In this document: positions 1 through 9,757 of the stretch, piece by piece
Numbering within the stretch: the stretch's first letter is position 1
How the letters are laid out: each line of letters begins with the position of its first letter
DNA from: Scenedesmus sp. ARA3
Taxonomy: Eukaryota; Chlorophyta; Chlorophyceae; Sphaeropleales; Scenedesmaceae
Reading direction: 5' to 3'
NCBI GenBank assembly: GCA_004335835.1
Contig: RWJK01000906.1
Coordinates: forward strand, 1 to 64,000
DNA: 64,000 nt
The notes under the pieces: generated by a model
Databases searched by the model: none
What the model saw: the letters and a program-made list of their open reading frames with translations, nothing else
Told to the model about the DNA's origin: nothing
Made by a program: the position numbers and the translations under genes

Positions 1-60
<60 letters not shown>
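1..60 (+). repeat. (CTG)n microsatellite at a 3' splice site
   Basis: About 19 uninterrupted GCT/CTG triplets run to within ten bases of the CAG acceptor of the first visible exon (69). They occupy the place of the polypyrimidine tract. The true length is unknown because the tract meets the window edge. Confidence 0.95.
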
Positions 61-3000
61 GCGTACAGATCCCTGGTGGTGATGTGGCTGGCTTGGTGGA
101 AGAGGCAGACCCAGGCAGCCAGGTATGCCCTGCTGCAATCAAGTGTTTCCTTTTTTATCAGTGTTGTGTGGCTGACCCTGGACATGGGCAAAGTGCAGGC
201 AATAGGCATGCCGCAGCTGCTGCGGCAGCCTGCAGCAACAGGGATCAGTGCAGGGTGCTTACAGAACCAGCTGCCGTCCCAGTAGACAAGCTAGCACAGC
301 TTTGATGTGTTTTGCATATGCTGGTGCCGCTATGTGGCAGAATAATGCAGCTAAATGCGCAGGTGGCTGCGGCGGGTGCAGTCAGCATGCCAGCTGGTAC
401 ACACGGGCAGCATACGAAACGTCACCTTTGCTGCAACCAGCTGCTGCTGTTGCTGCTGCTGCTGCTGCCAACTGCTGCTCCTCAGTTCAAGCCGGGTGAC
501 CGTGTGTTTGGCTGCAACGGTAACCAGATCTTCTGGAGCACGTACGGTGAGGGGCAGGCCAGGTGGCACAGCAGCAGGGATTTTGCTGTCAGCAGTGCTT
601 CACCCACAGCGTTGCGTCGGCTGCAGAACCGCGACATCAAATACCTGTAGTTCAACTACAGTAGTTGTGTGTCGCACCTAGTTGCCTATACCTTCTCAAC
701 AACATCTTCTGCGCCCCCTCTGCTCTGCGGGCTGCTTCCTGGCACAAATTCTCATCTGCGCTCTTTCTCTTGCCGTCCACCCACTAAACATGTTGATGGT
801 CCAACTGCATGTTGTCTCACTGCCTCTGCACACATGTTTTGTGTCCTGCTGTGCTGTACTGTCCTGGCAGGCACATACGCTGAGTATGCAGTGGCGCACG
901 AAGACAGCGTGCTGCCCATCCCTGAGGGCTGGTCCTTCAACGAAGCAGCAGCAGTGCCCCTGGCAGCCATGACAGCCTGGCAGGTGACTACTGTTTGTGG
1001 CTAGAAAGGCCGCTTTACACTGCGCCCAGCACAAGCTGTTTGCTGGACAGACACCAAAGGGGCGCACAGCTGTTTGTTGGTGTGGCATTCGTGGTGACTT
1101 GGGTCAGTGTGCCTGCGCCGCCCCTGCTGACAGATCGTCGCTGCTCCTCAAGTTGTTGTCGCCGCCGCCGTCGCCGCTTTCGCCGCCGCTGCTGCTGCTG
1201 CTGCTGCTGCAGGCTATGCAGCCGTCCATGCCGCTGCAAGGCAAGCGTGTGCTGGTGCATGCTGGAGCAGGCGGCGTGGGCAGCTTCGCCATACAGGTGG
1301 GCGCTGCTGCTCTGCCCTCGACAACGTTCTTGTAGCATGCCTCAACAGCAGCCGGCTGCAACATCATCAGCATTGTCAAATGCCAAGCAATCTATCTGTG
1401 TGCGCAGCATTTATCACTACGGATGTGTTTGCCAGCACCTGCCTTTTTGCCGGAAGCAACCTCACACTGTGGTGCCTGCGCCTGCCGCCTATGCTGTCTG
1501 TGCTGTTTTTGCAACCATACTGTGCTGCCAGATTGCCAAGGCCCAGGGCGCATGGGTTGCCACCACCTGCAGCGGCAGGAATGCTGGCTTTGTGACTGAG
1601 ACCCTGGGAGCCGACCTGGCCATTGACTACACCAAGCAGAAGTGAGCCGGCAGCATGTGCAGCAAACTCTGGCAACCTCTGAGCTCAGCAACTGCCATGT
1701 GCCGCTTCGTTCACAACATGTGGTTGATGCTCTGAGCAGCACTTCTGTTTGCTGTATCAGCGCGAGTAGGATGTGCCTGTGCGGACTTCTGCCCTGCAGC
1801 AGCATTGCCCACGTGCTAAGGTCAGGCTGCCACCCAGGGTGGTCCCTGAACTTTTGGATGACTGCAACACGTCATGCATTGAGCACTCTTGTTTGTGTTG
1901 CCAACATGCCCTACTGGCACTGCTGCACCATGCTGTAGGCATCTAAATGTGTTGTACTGCACACACTGCGCTGCAGCCGTGCCTCAAGTTTGAGCACGCT
2001 ACCACAGGCCATATAACCGGGTGATGGACCTCACTGGCAGTAATGCAACATGAAAGATGGCGTTACATGCACTGTGGCGCCTCCGCCCCGCTGCACTGCA
2101 GGTTTGAGGACGCTACCCCAGAGCCTTTGACCTGATGGTGGACCTCATTGGAGGGATCTATGCGATAATTGAATATCACATGCACTGTGATATGACTGCA
2201 ATAGATGGATATCACATGCACTGTGACGCCTCTGTTCTGCTGCACCGCAGGTTTGAGGACGCTACCGCAGAGCCGTATGACCTGGTGGTGGACCTCATTG
2301 GAGGGGACTACGAGTGGCGCAGCCTGCCGCTGCTGAAGCGCAGCGGCCACTTTGCCAACATCCTCAACAGCGGCTTCTTGCACCAGTGAGCGAGCAGCAG
2401 CACTGCTTTGGCAGATGCACTGCCGGTGCAAGCTGTTCTGGACCAATGTCTGTGCTGCGGATCGTCCATCGGCGTTGCCCAGATATGTGCGACAGAGCAG
2501 CACACGGCACGTGCATTGCATTCTGTTCTGCTCTGTAACTGCCACTGTGCGCGGTGGTCTCGCTGCATTGATGCCTTGATGCACAACAGCTGACAGCGCA
2601 GCCATCAACTTGGCATCCAGATGCATGGCTGGGCCAATAGGCACGCCATCTCTGCACCAGACCAGCAACTTGCCTGCCTGCGCCTGCGCTGTGTGCTGCT
2701 GCTGTGCCGCACCACTGACTGGCAAGCTTTGTTCCTGGGGCTCATTCTAAAACGAGGCCAGATACAACGCTGACACGAGGTCATGTCTCACTGCCCTGGC
2801 AGGTACGGCCCTGTGAAGGGTCCTGCGCTGCTGACGTACTACACGGCGCGGGGCATGCTGCTGGGCGCCATCAGCGGCCCCCGCTACACCTTCACAATCA
2901 TGAAGCACCAGGCGCGGCACGGCCTGGCAGAGGTGGGCGCCTTTGCAATACATATCAGACATGTTACACCACATATTTGCAATACGTACTATACATATTA

Positions 3001-3415
3001 CACCACATATAGGGCCGTGGGTGAGGAGAGGAAGCTGGCAGCTGGCTGGGGTCTTATCCATGTGGAATGCTGCAAATTAGGGAGTGCTGCAGCTCACCTT
3101 TTGTAGTAGGCCACACAGACTGTGCTGTGTGACGTGCGTGTCAGCCTGCCAACAAGTTCAGCACAGCCAGCATGCTGCTGCTGCTGCTGCCCTCCTGTGC
3201 AATGCTGTGACCCGCTTTTGACCCTGGACACGCTTTGTTTCACTGCTGCTGCATCGTTTGCCTTGGCATTGCAGCTGGCTGAGCTCATGAAGGCAGGCAA
3301 GCTGAAGGTGACCATCCACGAGGTGCTGCCTCTCGCAGAGGCTGCCAAGGCACACGAGATATCAGAGACTGGCCGGGTGAGGGGCAAGCTGGTGCTGCAG
3401 GTGGCAAAGGAGTGA
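1..3415 (+). CDS. Quinone oxidoreductase / zinc-type alcohol dehydrogenase-like protein (MDR superfamily), 5'-truncated
   Basis: Eight exons are visible: 69-122, 486-519, 871-983, 1213-1296, 1532-1641, 2251-2385, 2803-2932 and 3275-3415 (TGA). All junctions are GT-AG and in phase, giving about 266 C-terminal residues; the start lies left of the window. The first exon opens with IPGGDVAGLVEEADPGS, followed by FKPGDRVFG and an EGWSFNEAAAVP segment, the usual N-terminal catalytic fold. The nucleotide-binding motif VLVHAGAGGVGSFAIQ (AxxGGVG) marks the Rossmann domain, followed by VDLIGGDYEWRSLPLLKRSG and a C-terminal HEVLPLAEAAKAHE helix. The order matches NADPH:quinone reductases and RTN4IP1-like proteins, which reduce quinones or enals with NADPH. 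No structural-zinc cysteine cluster is seen. The substrate cannot be deduced. Degenerate copies of exon 6 and of the last exon lie beside the real ones. Confidence 0.9.
1986..2170 (+). repeat. Two degenerate tandem copies of oxidoreductase exon 6 within the preceding intron
   Basis: The real exon 6 begins at 2251 with an acceptor followed by gtttgaggacgct. A near-identical copy with its own CAG acceptor begins at 2102, about 149 bp upstream. It includes the acatgcactgtg flank, but a one-base deletion shifts its frame to an early stop. A third, more decayed copy begins near 1988 (tttgagcacgctacc). Both copies lie inside the intron and appear non-functional. Confidence 0.85.
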
Positions 3416-3449
3416 CAGAGCAGCAGCTGCGGGTGGTGGAAGAGTGAGA

Positions 3450-3610
3450 GCAGCTGCTGGCAGAGGCTGCCAAGGTGCATGAGGTGTCTGTGACTGGCCG
3501 AGTGCGGGGCAAGCTGGTGCTGCAAGTGGCAAAGGAGTGAGCGCAAGGATGAGGGCAGCGCAGGGGGTAGAAGAATGAGAGGTGCTCAGGTGGCAAAGGA
3601 GTGACAGCAG
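3450..3610 (+). repeat. Tandem copies of the oxidoreductase terminal exon downstream of its stop
   Basis: The last 90 or so bases of the CDS, ending in the stop at 3413-3415, recur at about 3450-3540 with a TGA at 3538-3540, an offset of 125 bp. That copy would still encode AEAAKVHEVSVTGRVRGK and end at the same codon position. A third stub, tggcaaaggagtga, ends at 3604. They lie in the 3' UTR or flank and are not needed for the protein. Confidence 0.88.
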
Positions 3611-3996
3611 CTGCAGCTGCAGTTGGCACCGTTCTCTTGTGCCAAGACACACCGTCCAGGATGGGCAGGGTTGTCAGCATGCCCTTGATTGCATTGCAAA
3701 CAAACGAGATGAGAGTGCAGCTCAACTGGCTGGCATGACGGTGGGAGACATATGCATGATGAGATCTGCAGTGCAATATGTACGCTGCTGCCAGCATTTT
3801 TGCAGCGCATGAGTCGGTGCATACTAGTACTGGTTCCCAGGTTGCTGACTTCGTGTATGCGTTCCACAGCACAAGTTGTATGCATGGCTTACCAGGACTC
3901 CTCCAGGCGGTATGTTATCACGTCAACAGGCTGTGGTGGTGTGCAGCTTGTCATGGGCGCTGCCAACCACTGGCAGGTGCTGACTTATGTTGTTGC

Positions 3997-4001
3997 TGTA
4001 A
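3997..4001 (+). promoter_or_regulatory. Candidate TGTAA poly(A) signal for the oxidoreductase gene
   Basis: TGTAA is the typical green-algal polyadenylation element. This is the first one noticed after the stop, about 580 nt downstream. The distance is long and the assignment is tentative. Confidence 0.35.
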
Positions 4002-4974
4002 TTGCTGGCTGATGCTGTTGCTACAGTGCTTTCGTCGTGGTGTACGGCGGCTCATAGGTCTTGGCTTGTTGATTGCGCGCCTAGTAAGAGGTATGCTGGT
4101 GCTGTGGCTCTGTTCAGCAGAGTTAGTTACGTCAAGTCACGTTCTTTTACATACCGTTCCGTTACATGCTCCATTCAGCCAAGGAGTGTGATTGTAATGG
4201 CGCAACCCCCAACATGAAGCTTGCTCTATTGCCAGGCAAAGGTGCCACCTTGCTGGCCGCATGACCATATGCTGCCAGCATGAACTGTGCATGGCATGCA
4301 ACAGACATGAAGCTTCGACGTCTCAACGTCTTCAGTGTGACAACTATAGGTGCCATGTTAAGAGGCAGAACACCTTCCAACCTCCAGTGCCTCATTGTGC
4401 ATGGGATCACAAACAGCACTGGTACAACCTGTACTGCAACGAAGCTCAACACAGTCCAAAGTACTTGTGCAATGCCCACCACTGAATAATAAGCTTATTC
4501 CACCACCGCCTATGTAACCTTTCCTCTTTGACAACTTCTTTTATTTGACAACTTCTGATGTGAAACACGTTAATGTGAACACATTTCTGTAGTTATGGCA
4601 GCAAGCCGCCATGGACAGCTCGAAGACTCATCAAAGCATTCTGCCAGAAGCCCAAGGTTGTGAACTGGCCAGCCACGCCCCCCTGCTACAGAAGCACAGC
4701 ACCTGCACATGCAGCCAGCACACTGCGCAGGCAACACCCTAGTCTGATACAGCATTCAACGCACTTTCCGCCTCAATGCTTCACATCTCAACTGCAAAAC
4801 CCTTTGCAGGTTACCAACAGCAGCCCCAGGGACACTGCATCTCGCCACCTCAACCCATGACACAGCACAACCCCAACCGAAGAGTGCCTCAACCATCTCT
4901 GCCTTTAGCATCGCACAAGTCTGATTGCTGGCCTAGCCACCATGGTGACCACCCCTGCACTGCTCACTGTACAT

Positions 4975-5015
4975 TGCGCAGCAGCGCCTGACTCACTGGC
5001 TCTGCCAGCAGCTCG
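4975..5015 (-). repeat. Degenerate copy of the 3' end of the kinase gene
   Basis: The plus-strand block gcgcagcagcgcctg at 4976-4990, followed by tcactggctctgccagcagct, repeats the last codons of the kinase gene around 5201-5240, offset about 225 bp. It lies past the stop codon on the gene's strand, like the terminal-exon copies of the oxidoreductase gene. Confidence 0.7.
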
Positions 5016-5188
5016 CCAAACATTGGGGCATGCACCCGTCTAGTCCAGCCCAGCCACACCGCGTGCTGCAGGAGCACATCACTTGCAACCAGCACATCAC
5101 ACACAACAGCACCTCCGGGGGATTGGCCCCTCCAGCTTTTCTATGCTCCAACCCATCCTCAACCAGCCGTCCATTCCTCTGCACTGGC

Positions 5189-7125
5189 TCACTCCAGCTT
5201 GCGCAGCAGCGCCTGGATCACTGGCTCCGCCAGCAGCTGCTGCGCAGTCACACCCTTCAGCGCCTTGCGGCTACCAAGCACAGACTGCGCAGCAACAGGC
5301 GCCACAGGCTGCTCTGCCACTACCTGCGCTGCAGGGTCCAGCGCACACCCCTCAGCTGAAAACACATCTGAGGATGCTGCCAGCGCTGCTGCTGATGAGC
5401 CCAAGCCGGCATCCCTTCCAGAATGAGCTTTGCTGGCTGCATCAGGCGCATGCTGCTGCGGCGCGTCCAGCGGCTGCATTGCTGCTGCGGCCCGTGCCGG
5501 TGACACAGGTGTTGATGTTGTGGGTGCGAGGCGCGTGAACGCGACGCCAGACACTGAACTGCCGGAGGGAGTGCGGCGCAGCAGGTCAGCGCTCTTGCGC
5601 CCCATGGGCCACTGGCCAGGAGTAGCAGGGCCTGCTGCTGCTGCTGCTGCAGGAGAGCTGAATGCACTGCCTGGTGTTGTTTCAGACAGCTCCTGCAGCA
5701 CGACTGGCCGCACCATAGACTGGATAGATCCCTGCTGCTGCTGCTGCTGCTGCTGCAGGTTGGTGCCGGCTACCAAGCGGTTCACAGCTGCAGAAGTGCT
5801 GCTTGTGACAGCAGCAGGTGAAGCAGGCGCGCCTGCTGGCGCTGGCGCTGCTGCCTTTACCGCCTGCTGCTGCACCTGCGGCTTCTGCTGCACCTGCTGT
5901 CCTGCCACACCCTGCTGCTGTTGCTGCGTCGAGTGGTGCTGCTCCTGCAGCTGCAGCTGCCACAGCAGCTGCGCCCGCGGCACAAAGTGTGCGCGCAGGC
6001 GCTTGCTGTTGGTGCAGTGTTCCAGCACAGTCAGCAGCAGCGAGACCAGCTCGATGTCTTCTGAGGGCCATGTGATGTCATCCAGCAGCCGGCACAGCGC
6101 CTTGAGCACGCGGAACACATCACCCCGGCGGTGCCAGTACCTGCGGCAAGAGCAGGCAGAGGGAAAGGGAGAGGACAAGTGCGGCAGCGGCGCGGCGAGA
6201 GCAGCGCAGTGTTGATGCCAGCAGTGCCTGGTGATGAGGCAGCGAGCAAGCTACACTGCACGTGAGGCACGGCTGGTGGTGTGCAGCACTCACATGGTAC
6301 TTGTTGCTGGTGGGCAGGAGGGCGTGGCTGAGGACGCAGAAACCTCAGACGCGCACAGTAAATATGCAGCTGGTCGGCACATGCACAGAGCATAGCAGCA
6401 GGCTGCCTGAACATTCGCTGCATCACCGCGCTAACCACAAGCACATGTCGCATGCAGCGCAACGCATCATCCCTTACCATGATATTGTTAGATACATGCC
6501 CCGGCTGTGTTCACCGCCCCCACTCACATGTGGTAGATGCGCACGCAGAAGTAGGGCTCGCTGTATTCAAACTGCGACTCATCAGCCGAGTGCGTGACCA
6601 CGCCAGGCTTGCCAGAGTTGCCGTAGCGCCTCTCGCGCTTGAGCTGCTCTGCTGCCTCTGGCCGCTGGTCCTCGGTTTGCGTCAAGTGGCGCGCGTCCGG
6701 CACATCCTTGACACTGAAGGGGTCTGGCAGCGGAGAGAGATTTGAGAGGAGCAAAGGCAGGAAGTGTTTTGAGGCAAGCACGTGTGTGACAATACTCCAA
6801 ACGACAGTCATTTGGGGCAGCATGCCGGCAGCAATGTTGACTACATGTCTGCAGCCAGGGCAAATGTGTTCAACCAACTAACCCCTCCAGTACATCTCTG
6901 AAAATAGCTGTAGCAATTGTTATCATACATCATGCCCTTAGCTAACTTTGGAACTAGCGTTGCAGTTCGGCGTTGCGTGTGTGCTTGCTGCGCACCTGGG
7001 TAGATGACTGCCGTGCCAAAGTCGAACAGCTTGAACTGCGGCACCGCGTCCAGCAGCACACGCCGCTTGGCCTCCTCTGGGTTGTCAGCGCATGACCAGT
7101 GCTCCATGATGTTGTCCAGCCTGGC

Positions 7126-7171
<46 letters not shown>

Positions 7172-7963
7172 CAGGGGTGAGTGGCGCAAGGTCATGCACG
7201 TGCACAAATTCAAGAACTTTGTCAAGACACATTGTCCAGCCGGAACTGCAGCCAGTGATGGGAACTGGCACCCTTCTGCGTGCTGGTGTGCTGTCTGCAA
7301 ACAATGCACATGCCACCTCCGCGGGTGGTCATGTGCTGCTGCAGCCTCAGCCATGTACTGCTGTGCTCTGTGCATCCAAAGGTCAAAAAAATGAAATTAT
7401 GGCCATGTGCTGCAGCAGTCCCAGCCATATGTGCTGCTGCTGCCAGCCGCGGCTCACTTGAGGTCATAGTGTGCAAAGCCCAGCACGCGCTGCGCCACAT
7501 CAAGCGCCACCAGCATGTCACGCAGCAGCGCAATCACGTAGCGCACCTGCAGCAGCAGCATTAGCAAGCAACAGCAGCAGACGTGTGCCTAGTGATAGAG
7601 ACACACTTCAGAAACATAGCAGCTGGGGGCACGCATGCGTCTACAATCAGACATGCAATGCATTGCCGGTGAATACCCCAGCAGAACCCCAGCCCAGCCA
7701 TCGCATGCCAACAGCCTTGCAGCTGTTGCACCTGTACTGATTGCACCATCATCTACCATCTGCCCTGTACTTCCAAACCAAAAAGGCATCAAATGTGCAC
7801 ATGTCTGAGCAGTCCACAGCAGTGTTGCGCGCCCTCACGTTGCAGAAGCCCTCTCGCTTCAGCGTCTTGACCACGTTGGTGCCATTGGCCTTCTCCATCA
7901 CAATGCCCCCGATGTTGTCGTTTTCCAGCTTGAGCACGCGGTGCGCCTGGCAGCAGCAGCAGC

Positions 7964-8011
<48 letters not shown>

Positions 8012-9299
8012 CCAATGCGTCAGCATAATGATGCAGTTGTCTGTTGCAGCTGTGGATCATCAAGAACACAGTGCAGGTCAGCAGGCAGCTGCAGGTACTG
8101 GGAGCATACATAAGGTAGGTGGCAAACCCCCACGGCGTACACTAACTCTGCTGCCAAGCCAAACTCATGCTGTGACTGCGCTGTTAACACCCTCACGGAC
8201 AAGTGATTGCACGGAGCTAGAGCATCACAGCAGCTGCGGCCACCTCCTCACCTGCAGGAAATGGCTGCGCACAGCAGGGTGCTCCTCACCCAGCAGGCCC
8301 TGCAGCAGGCAGCAGCAGCAGCAGCAGCAGCAGCAACATTGTGTTCAAGTAATGTGTACCAGCTGCAGCAGGAGCAGCACTAGTATCACGGATATGGGCC
8401 ATGCTGCGCTGCAAGCTGACTGAGCTGCTAATTCCACGCTGCGACGGCTCGCCATTGCCGATGCGCGCGTGTCCATCAGAGCTGCAGCCATTGGTGGATT
8501 GGCTGGCATGTACTGATAACAGCGTGGAGGATTTCAAGCCACAACATGCACAGGCTCCTTTCAAAGTAAAAATGCAGGAATGCAGGCTGCTGCTCATCAG
8601 GCTCGCACCAGGTTGTTGAAGATCTTCCACTCATGCGCCAGGCTGCGGCGTGCTGCAATGGTCTGCTTGCACACCTGCAGGGGCGCCGCACACACGACCA
8701 GGGATTATTGTTCACAGCATAGAAGCCAGAACAAGCACCAGCAAAGCAAGCAAACTTTGCACGTGCATGAGCACCACTGCCTGATGAATGAGCCAGCTTG
8801 CCAGAGGATGCCGAATGGACTAGGCATAAAAAGCAGGTAGGTTGTTTGTTAAGTTCTAAGATTGTTTTTATGAAAGTTCAAAAAAGATCTAAGAAAATAA
8901 CTTTCTTGAATATTTCTATGGGTAAGGGAATGGCCCTAGGACTGGTGCAAAACATGCACCAACACCATGCATGCATATGCATGCTGCAGGTTAGAGAGGC
9001 AAGCACCTAAAACCAAGCAGTTAACTGACAAGTACACCATCAGGACTATGCAGCTCGAACTCCAGCAGACTCACCTTGAGGGCCTGGCCTACAGTCTTGC
9101 CCCGCTCATCCACAAGGTCAAAGATGGTGTTCATTGCCAGCGCGCCCGCACCAAAGCGCTTGCCTATGAACACACCAGGCACCTGAGGCAGTGGCTGCCC
9201 CACTTTGGGCTTCCAGCCTTTCTCGATGTGTATGTCTGCTGCATACTCCGGGTTGACAAATGCAAGGAAAGGGTCCGCGCCCATAGCTGCCTCCGTCAT
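5189..9299 (-). CDS. Atypical eukaryotic protein kinase with Gln/Ala-rich C-terminal tail
   Basis: Nine exons on the minus strand: 9299-9075, 8674-8609, 8299-8252, 7946-7839, 7546-7458, 7120-6996, 6723-6528, 6327-6301 and 6140-5189, about 611 aa. Kinase subdomains appear in order. A divergent glycine loop IGKRFGAGALA lies at about 45-55. The beta-3 lysine is GQALK (K75). The catalytic loop HYDLKLDN is at about 175-182, DFG at about 212-214 and the subdomain IX Asp in RRGD at about 302. No APE motif is evident; the activation segment instead has a roughly 70-residue charged insert (about 221-294). The tail is low complexity with Gln runs, then ends in a predicted helix. It is probably an active Ser/Thr-type kinase outside the common plant families; its substrate is unknown. 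The start ATG follows caaga just after a possible 5'-UTR acceptor. Exon 8 needs an unusual donor (GTACCA) to keep frame. Confidence 0.8.
7127..7170 (-). repeat. (CAG)n tract = CTG on the kinase sense strand, next to the exon 6 acceptor
   Basis: The tract sits immediately upstream, on the gene's strand, of the acceptor at 7120/7121. As elsewhere in the window, the sense strand reads CTG and the run leads into CAG. Confidence 0.9.
7950..8010 (-). repeat. (CAG)n tract = CTG on the kinase sense strand, next to the exon 4 acceptor
   Basis: About 60 bp of nearly pure triplets abut the acceptor of kinase exon 4 at 7946/7947. A shorter tract (about 8306-8335) similarly precedes exon 3 at 8299. Confidence 0.9.
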
Positions 9300-9757
9300 T
9301 CTTGCTGGGGAGAGAGGCTGTTGCTGCTGCTACTGCTGTCGCTCCTCTCAATTACTCAGTAAGGTTAGCAAAGATGAATGTCTCACAGCAACGCCGCGCG
9401 TCCAACATGCACACATATAAAGCATGGACCAATCGCCCGGGCATGCCGCTCACGTTGATCGATAACATCGGACTTGTTACGAGCGTCACTGCTTACCACA
9501 TAGAACAACAGACGCCCCTATCATCCAAAACTAACTGTGTATATAGGAACAAGAAAACAAAGACCGTTGCTGCTCAAGCGAGGCGTTCCCGCACGTGCCG
9601 GTTCGGCATTGATGCAGACAGTGCAACGTACGGGACCTGCCTGCCTGCCTGCCTGTCTGCAGTATGCCCGGAAGTCTGCTTTACTGGGTGTGCAGCTTCT
9701 TCTGCATTGGTCTTCGTGTCATGGGCTTGCCTGCACGTCAGACACCCAGCACACTTG
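9300..9757. other. Spacer between the kinase 5' end and the transporter 3' end
   Basis: It contains the kinase 5' UTR and promoter (minus strand). A TATA-like element lies on the minus strand near 9413-9424 (tttatatgtg), about 115 nt upstream of the ATG. The 3' flank of the upstream minus-strand transporter is also here. No other gene was seen. Confidence 0.45.

Larger units (their letters stand above)
3416..5188. other. Convergent 3' intergenic region
   Basis: This lies between the stop codons of the + strand oxidoreductase and the - strand kinase. Beyond the terminal-exon copies, one TGTAA and a copy of the kinase gene end (4975-5015), no coding pattern with splice signals or family motifs was recognised. 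The short ORFs have no codon-level coherence. It probably holds the two 3' UTRs. Confidence 0.6.

Noticed and set aside
1642..2385. Exon 6 copies as alternative, functional exons
   Set aside because: The middle copy carries a frameshift and stop and the first is badly eroded; only the copy at 2251 continues the conserved domain.
5430..6215. 261-codon plus-strand ORF, Cys/Ser/Ala-rich
   Set aside because: Antisense to the last kinase exon; a by-product of CAG-rich codons.
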